A stretch of DNA of 64,000 nucleotides from Mesorhizobium atlanticum (lineage in GTDB: Bacteria; Pseudomonadota; Alphaproteobacteria; Rhizobiales; Rhizobiaceae), in the NCBI RefSeq assembly GCF_003289965.1, contig NZ_QMBQ01000008.1:1-64000 (forward strand), given 5' to 3'. The translations under genes and the position numbers were made by a program. The notes beneath the pieces were generated by a model. It had not been told where the DNA came from. It ran no database searches and worked only from the letters and a program-made list of their open reading frames with translations. Below, piece after piece: positions 60,458-64,000 of this stretch (its first letter is position 1; every line of letters begins with the position of its first letter).

Positions 60458-61780
60458 ATGTCCGACATCAGCTTCCACGACCTCTCATCCGCCAGCGCCG
60501 AACAGCGGGCGAGCCTGCTGAAGCGCGCCGAAGCCGACCTCTCGGTCTTCGTCGAGAAGGTCCGCCCGATCCTCGATGCGGTCAGGACGGAAGGCGATGC
60601 GGCCCTGCTCCGCTTCGTCAGGGATCTGGACAAGGCCGATGTGGCCGCGGGCAATCTGAAAGTTTCGGAAGCGGAGTTCGACGCTGCCTTCGGCAAGGTC
60701 GACAAGGATGTCATCGACAGCATCCGGTTCGGCATTGCAAACATCAGGCATTTCCATGAGGAGCAGCGCCCGGAGACGATGTGGCTCAAGGAGGTCCGCC
60801 CGGGCGCCTATGCCGGCGACCGTTACACGCCGATCGCCTCCGTTGCACTCTACGTTCCGCGCGGCAAGGGCGCCTTCCCATCGGTGACCATGATGACCTC
60901 GGTTCCGGCCGTCATCGCCGGCGTGCCGCGGATCGCCATCGTGACGCCGCCGACCGCGGACGGCTCCGTTGATGCCGCGACCCTGGTCGCCGCCCGGCTG
61001 GCCGGGGTCGAGACCGTCTACAAATGCGGCGGCGCGCATGCCGTTGCTGCCGTCGCCTACGGCACCGAGACGGTGAAGCCCGCGCTCAAGATCGTCGGCC
61101 CGGGCAGCCCCTGGGTGGTGGCGGCCAAGAGCCTGCTCTCCTCGATCATCGACACCGGCCTTCCGGCCGGCCCGTCGGAAGCGATCATCTTCGCCGACGA
61201 CAGCGTCGACGGCGGCCTCGCCGCGCTCGACCTTCTGATCGAGGCGGAGCACGGACCGGATTCCTCCGCCTATCTCGTGACGCACAGCCGCAAGGTCGCC
61301 GACGCCGCCCTGGCAGCGCTGCCCGAGCACTGGTCCCGTATGAGCGAGCAGCGCGTCGAGTTTTCGCGCGCGGTGCTGACCGGCAAGCGCGGCGGCATCG
61401 TGCTGACCGCATCCCTGGAGGACAGCTACCGCTTCATCAACGACTATGCGCCCGAACACCTCGAGATCCTCTCCAGGGAGCCGTTCGCGCATCTCGGCCA
61501 CATCACCGAGGCGGCCGAGATCCTCATGGGTCCGCACACGCCGGTGACGCTCGCCAACTTCGTCCTCGGGCCGAATGCGGTGCTGCCGACCAGCCGCTGG
61601 GCACGCACCTACGGGCCGCTTTCGGTGACGGATTTCCTCAAGCGCTCGTCGGTCGGTTATGTGACCTCAGCCGCCTATCCGGAGCTTGCCGGCCATGCCC
61701 GCAGGCTCGCCCGCTATGAAGGCTTCAGCTCGCATGAGAATGCGGTCTCGGAAATCCGCGACCGCTATCTCGGCGCCTGA
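60458..61780 (+). CDS. hpsN: HisD-like sulfopropanediol dehydrogenase (HpsN-like)
   Basis: 440 residues, histidinol-dehydrogenase family. Conserved sites are VALYVPRGKGAFPSVTMM, VETVYKCGGAHAVAAVAYGT, the Zn-binding IEAEHGPDSSAYLVT and the catalytic PEHLEI. HpsN, a HisD paralogue, oxidises DHPS to sulfolactate in two NAD-dependent steps. Genuine HisD is less likely because no histidine genes adjoin it, while an SDR, a zinc alcohol dehydrogenase, a GntR regulator and a transporter gene do. Ribosome site gaggagc. Identity of the substrate remains an inference from context. Confidence 0.7.
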   Translation: MSDISFHDLSSASAEQRASLLKRAEADLSVFVEKVRPILDAVRTEGDAALLRFVRDLDKADVAAGNLKVSEAEFDAAFGKVDKDVIDSIRFGIANIRHFHEEQRPETMWLKEVRPGAYAGDRYTPIASVALYVPRGKGAFPSVTMMTSVPAVIAGVPRIAIVTPPTADGSVDAATLVAARLAGVETVYKCGGAHAVAAVAYGTETVKPALKIVGPGSPWVVAAKSLLSSIIDTGLPAGPSEAIIFADDSVDGGLAALDLLIEAEHGPDSSAYLVTHSRKVADAALAALPEHWSRMSEQRVEFSRAVLTGKRGGIVLTASLEDSYRFINDYAPEHLEILSREPFAHLGHITEAAEILMGPHTPVTLANFVLGPNAVLPTSRWARTYGPLSVTDFLKRSSVGYVTSAAYPELAGHARRLARYEGFSSHENAVSEIRDRYLGA

Positions 61781-61792
61781 CGGGCAGGCGCG

Positions 61793-62814
61793 ATGAAGGC
61801 CGCCAGACTCCATGGCCCCGGCGACCTGCGCGTCGAGGACATCGCCGCGCCTGGGGCTCCCGAGGCGGGCTGGGTGAAGCTCAATGTCGACGCCGCCGGC
61901 ATCTGCGGTTCCGACCTCCACAATTTTCGCACCGGACAATGGATAAGCCGCGCGCCGTCGACGGCCGGCCATGAACTGACCGGCACGGTGGTTGCGGTCG
62001 GCGAGGGCGTCGGCACCGTCGCCGTTGGTGACCGGGTGGTTGCCGATTCCCGTTTCTGGTGTGGAGAATGCGCGCAATGCCGCGCCGCCAGGCGGCATCT
62101 GTGCGCCTCGCTGGGCTTCGTCGGCGAAGTATGCGACGGCGGCTTTGCCGAGGAGACGGTGCTGCCGGCGCGGCTGCTGCATGTCATCGACGCCGCGCTC
62201 GATGAAAGGGTGGCGGCGATGGCCGAGCCGCTCGCGGTCGCGCTTCATGCCGTGCGGCGCCTGCCGAAGACCGCGGGTTCGGTGCTTGTCGTCGGCTGCG
62301 GCACTATCGGCGGCCTGGCGGCGCTGCTCTTGTCGCGGACGTTCTCGGGCAGCGTGCTGATCGCCGACCGCAACAAGGCGCGCTGCGAGCGCGTCGCCCA
62401 GGTGACGGGCGCCACCATCGTCGATCTCGATCGCGAGGCCATTGCCGTAGCGACGGCCGACGCGCCTCTGCTTGCGGCCGTCGAGGCGACCGGCAGCGTC
62501 GCCGCGCTCAACCAGTTGCTGGGTGTTCTGGGCTCCGGCGCCACCGTCGCGCTGGTTGGCATTTTCCATGGCCGCCTGGACATCGACCCCAACATGCTGG
62601 TCGAGCGCGAGATCGGTCTGCTGGGCAGCCATGCCTTTGCCGACGAGTTGCCGACGCCATCGGGATGCTCCACGATCTGTCCGGACCGCTGATCAGCCTG
62701 ATCGATCGCGAGATCGGCCTCGACGATATTCCCGCCGCCTATGAGCGTCTTTTGGCGGGGCAGGGCGACGGCTTGAAAACCATTGTCCGGCTGCGGCAGC
62801 CCGCCGGCACCTGA
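61793..62814 (+). pseudogene. Zinc-type alcohol dehydrogenase with an apparent 1-bp frameshift
   Basis: Medium-chain dehydrogenase: GICGSDLHNFRTG (Zn ligand Cys), GHELTG, and the cysteine cluster in CGECAQC, then VLVVGCGTIGGLAALLL. The frame runs to a stop near 62692 with a nonsense tail after ADELPT. Shifting one base at about 62651 restores a natural ending (DAIGMLHDLSGPLISL... to LRQPAGT) with stop at 62814, giving about 340 residues. So a base is missing near 62651, by mutation or sequencing error. If real, the DHPS-type cluster lacks one dehydrogenase. Starts 12 bp after the hpsN-like gene. Confidence 0.85.
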
Positions 62815-62846
62815 TTTCCGATGCTTGCCGGAAAGGACTTTTGAAA

Positions 62847-63578
62847 ATGAGTGCTTTGCCCGATACGGCCAGCCCGCTCTACGAGAAGGTCAAGGACTAT
62901 ATCCTGACCAACATCGGAACCGGCAAGTGGAGCAAGGACCGCAAGCTGCCGTCCGAGAATGAATTCGTGGCCGCGCTCGGCGTGTCGCGCATGACCGTCC
63001 ACCGCGCCTTGCGGGAATTGACCTCGGCCGGCTTCCTGATCCGGCTGCAGGGCGTGGGGACATTCATCGCGCCGCCTCGGCCGCAGTCGACGCTGATCGA
63101 GATCAACAACATCGCCGCCGAAATCGTCGCGCGCGGCAACAGGCATCGCTCCGAGGTTCTCGTCCTCGAAAGGATCACGCCGACCAAGGAGCTCTCGCTG
63201 TCCTTCGAATTCGCCAGGCGCGCGGCGCTTTATCATTCGGTGGTCGTCAACTTCGAGAACGACCTGCCTGTGCAACTGGAAGAGCGCTTCGTCAATCCGA
63301 GCCTGATACCGGACTATGACAAGCAGGATTTCTCGAAGACGGCGACCTACGATTACCTGATGCAGAAGACGCCGGTGACCGAGGTCGAACATATCATTTC
63401 CGCTGTCCCGGCCGATGCCGAGACGGCGCGGCACCTCGCCATCGACGTCGGCAGTTGCTGCCTTCTCCTGCATCGCCGGACATGGACCGGCGCTGTCGTC
63501 GCCACCATCAGCAAGCTGACCTATGTCGGCAGCCGCTACTCGCTCGGCAGCCGCTATTCTCCGTCGCGCAAGACCTGA
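62847..63578 (+). CDS. GntR-family (HutC/UTRA) regulator
   Basis: 243 residues. The winged helix is SPLYEKVKDYILTNIGTGKW, followed by KLPSENEFVAALGVSRMTVH and RALRELTSAGFL. A UTRA effector domain occupies about 95-240 (LSFEFARRAALYHSVVVN region). It is the likely owner of the three GTATATRCWTGTATGTAT sites, which lie before the SDR, the hpsN-like gene and the transporter gene. An hpsR counterpart is plausible. The TTG at 62841 and ATG at 62847 are both possible; the ATG is preferred. Effector probably DHPS or a derivative. Confidence 0.9.
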   Translation: MSALPDTASPLYEKVKDYILTNIGTGKWSKDRKLPSENEFVAALGVSRMTVHRALRELTSAGFLIRLQGVGTFIAPPRPQSTLIEINNIAAEIVARGNRHRSEVLVLERITPTKELSLSFEFARRAALYHSVVVNFENDLPVQLEERFVNPSLIPDYDKQDFSKTATYDYLMQKTPVTEVEHIISAVPADAETARHLAIDVGSCCLLLHRRTWTGAVVATISKLTYVGSRYSLGSRYSPSRKT

Positions 63579-63666
63579 AGCGGCGGGAACTATTCCCCTT
63601 GGCGCCAGTTGCGAGTGGAGCCCGCCCAAATGCTGCCAAGAGCGCGGAAATCAGCCTCTCCAGCTT

Positions 63667-63686
63667 GTATATGCATGTATGTATTT
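63667..63686. promoter_or_regulatory. GntR-regulon site 3, upstream of transporter gene
   Basis: gtatatgcatgtatgtattt, third member of the set with sites at 59506 and 60412. It lies 146 bp before the binding-protein start, just before a candidate -35. Confidence 0.8.
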
Positions 63687-63691
63687 TAGCC

Positions 63692-63721
63692 TTGACATCC
63701 ATCGCCGCCACCGTTGAATAT
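63692..63721 (+). promoter_or_regulatory. Candidate sigma-70 promoter for the transporter gene
   Basis: TTGACA (63692-63697) and GAATAT (63716-63721) with an 18-bp spacer, immediately behind operator site 3. The -35 matches the consensus exactly, the -10 matches three of six. Placement next to the operator supports regulated use. Confidence 0.4.
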
Positions 63722-63831
63722 CGTGGCAGGTAAGACGCCGAGGCACAGTGCCGCAAGAAGCAGAAGCCGCATTCTCACCAGACAGGAAGTTTGGTTCAAA
63801 AAAGCGCTCTGAATCATCAAGGGGAACAAAG

Positions 63832-64000
63832 ATGATGCGTAACCTCACAGGACAATTCCGTGCGCTCGTGGTGGCGGCCGTCGTCGGCTTCGCCCCGCTG
63901 GCCCACGCCGCCGATACGGCCATTCCCGCGACGCCCGAAGCTGGATCGTTCAAGATCGGCATCGAGCCGTGGCTGGGCTACGGCCAGTGGCATGTCGCCG
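63832..64000 (+). CDS. ABC transporter binding protein, NitT/TauT type, 3'-truncated by window edge
   Basis: 56 codons visible. MMRNLTGQFRALVVAAVV plus GFAPLAHAAD gives a signal peptide with cleavage near HAA. The mature protein begins with FKIGIEPWLGYGQWHVA, the opening of NitT/TauT (sulfonate/nitrate/taurine) ABC binding proteins. With the GntR operator upstream it is probably the uptake component for the sulfonate that feeds the SDR/HpsN genes. Ribosome site aaggggaacaaag. The rest of the gene is outside the window. Confidence 0.8.
   Translation, partial: MMRNLTGQFRALVVAAVVGFAPLAHAADTAIPATPEAGSFKIGIEPWLGYGQWHVA

Noticed and set aside
60458..61780. Annotation as true histidinol dehydrogenase (hisD)
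   Set aside because: No histidine genes adjoin it. The context of SDR, zinc dehydrogenase, GntR and transporter favours HpsN.

Overview
The window looks like chromosome of a soil or plant-associated member of the Rhizobiales, most likely Mesorhizobium or a close relative. The reasons are the high GC, the conserved block pmbA / inositol-phosphatase-like / DUF4170 / DUF374 / waaA / lpxK, a DUF2093 gene, a DUF1127 gene, and interspersed palindromic intergenic elements of the RIME kind known from rhizobia. No rRNA, tRNA, CRISPR array, prophage or insertion sequence was recognised.

Layout. 0-4.8 kb: the 3' end of a repetitive SdrD-B-type surface protein, an HlyC-like acyltransferase, an alpha/beta hydrolase, and on the other strand a cytochrome P450 translationally coupled to an unknown gene. 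4.9-6.8 kb: an outer-membrane barrel and an Asp-nucleophile hydrolase. 7.0-13.6 kb: a LacI-controlled sugar ABC importer (no ATPase) with a GH127 beta-L-arabinofuranosidase. 13.7-24.7 kb: TetR/cupin pair, endonuclease-like protein and cardiolipin-synthase-type phospholipase D, a tandem HD-GYP/LuxR regulator with a cytoplasmic AmiC-like binding protein, a methyltransferase, a DUF899 protein, an HTH regulator and a beta-propeller. 24.7-31.4 kb: an acyltransferase-3 membrane protein, a sulfur-linked MFS/MBL-fold operon divergent from an ArsR-rhodanese fusion, a SARP/TolB/TPR regulator and small proteins. 31.6-34.2 kb: an exported phytochelatin-synthase-like protease, EF-P and its lysyl-modifying enzyme EpmA. 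34.2-37.1 kb: two glycosyltransferases, one fused to a methyltransferase. 37.7-46.3 kb: the Kdo/lipid A block, UDP-glucuronate decarboxylase-like protein, GT92 and DUF2093. 46.3-51.9 kb: LysR/EamA pair, mutL, a second LysR.

The last 12 kb (52.0-64.0 kb) read as osmolyte catabolism. There is an MttB-family methyltransferase, a Tat-exported oligopeptide-type binding protein and a TMADH/DgcA-type demethylating flavoprotein. They are followed by a regulon that resembles 2,3-dihydroxypropane-1-sulfonate (DHPS) use: SDR, HisD-like HpsN, a frameshifted zinc alcohol dehydrogenase, a GntR/UTRA regulator and the start of a NitT/TauT-type binding protein. Three near-identical 20-bp sites lie in front of these units and tie them together as one regulon.

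The least conventional points are the possible protein-modification locus at 0-4.8 kb, the HD-GYP/LuxR plus AmiC-like sensing cluster, the ArsR-rhodanese fusion facing a perfect 12-bp-arm palindrome, and the three-site GntR regulon with a broken dehydrogenase. Functions are inferred from motifs read by eye; no database search was possible.
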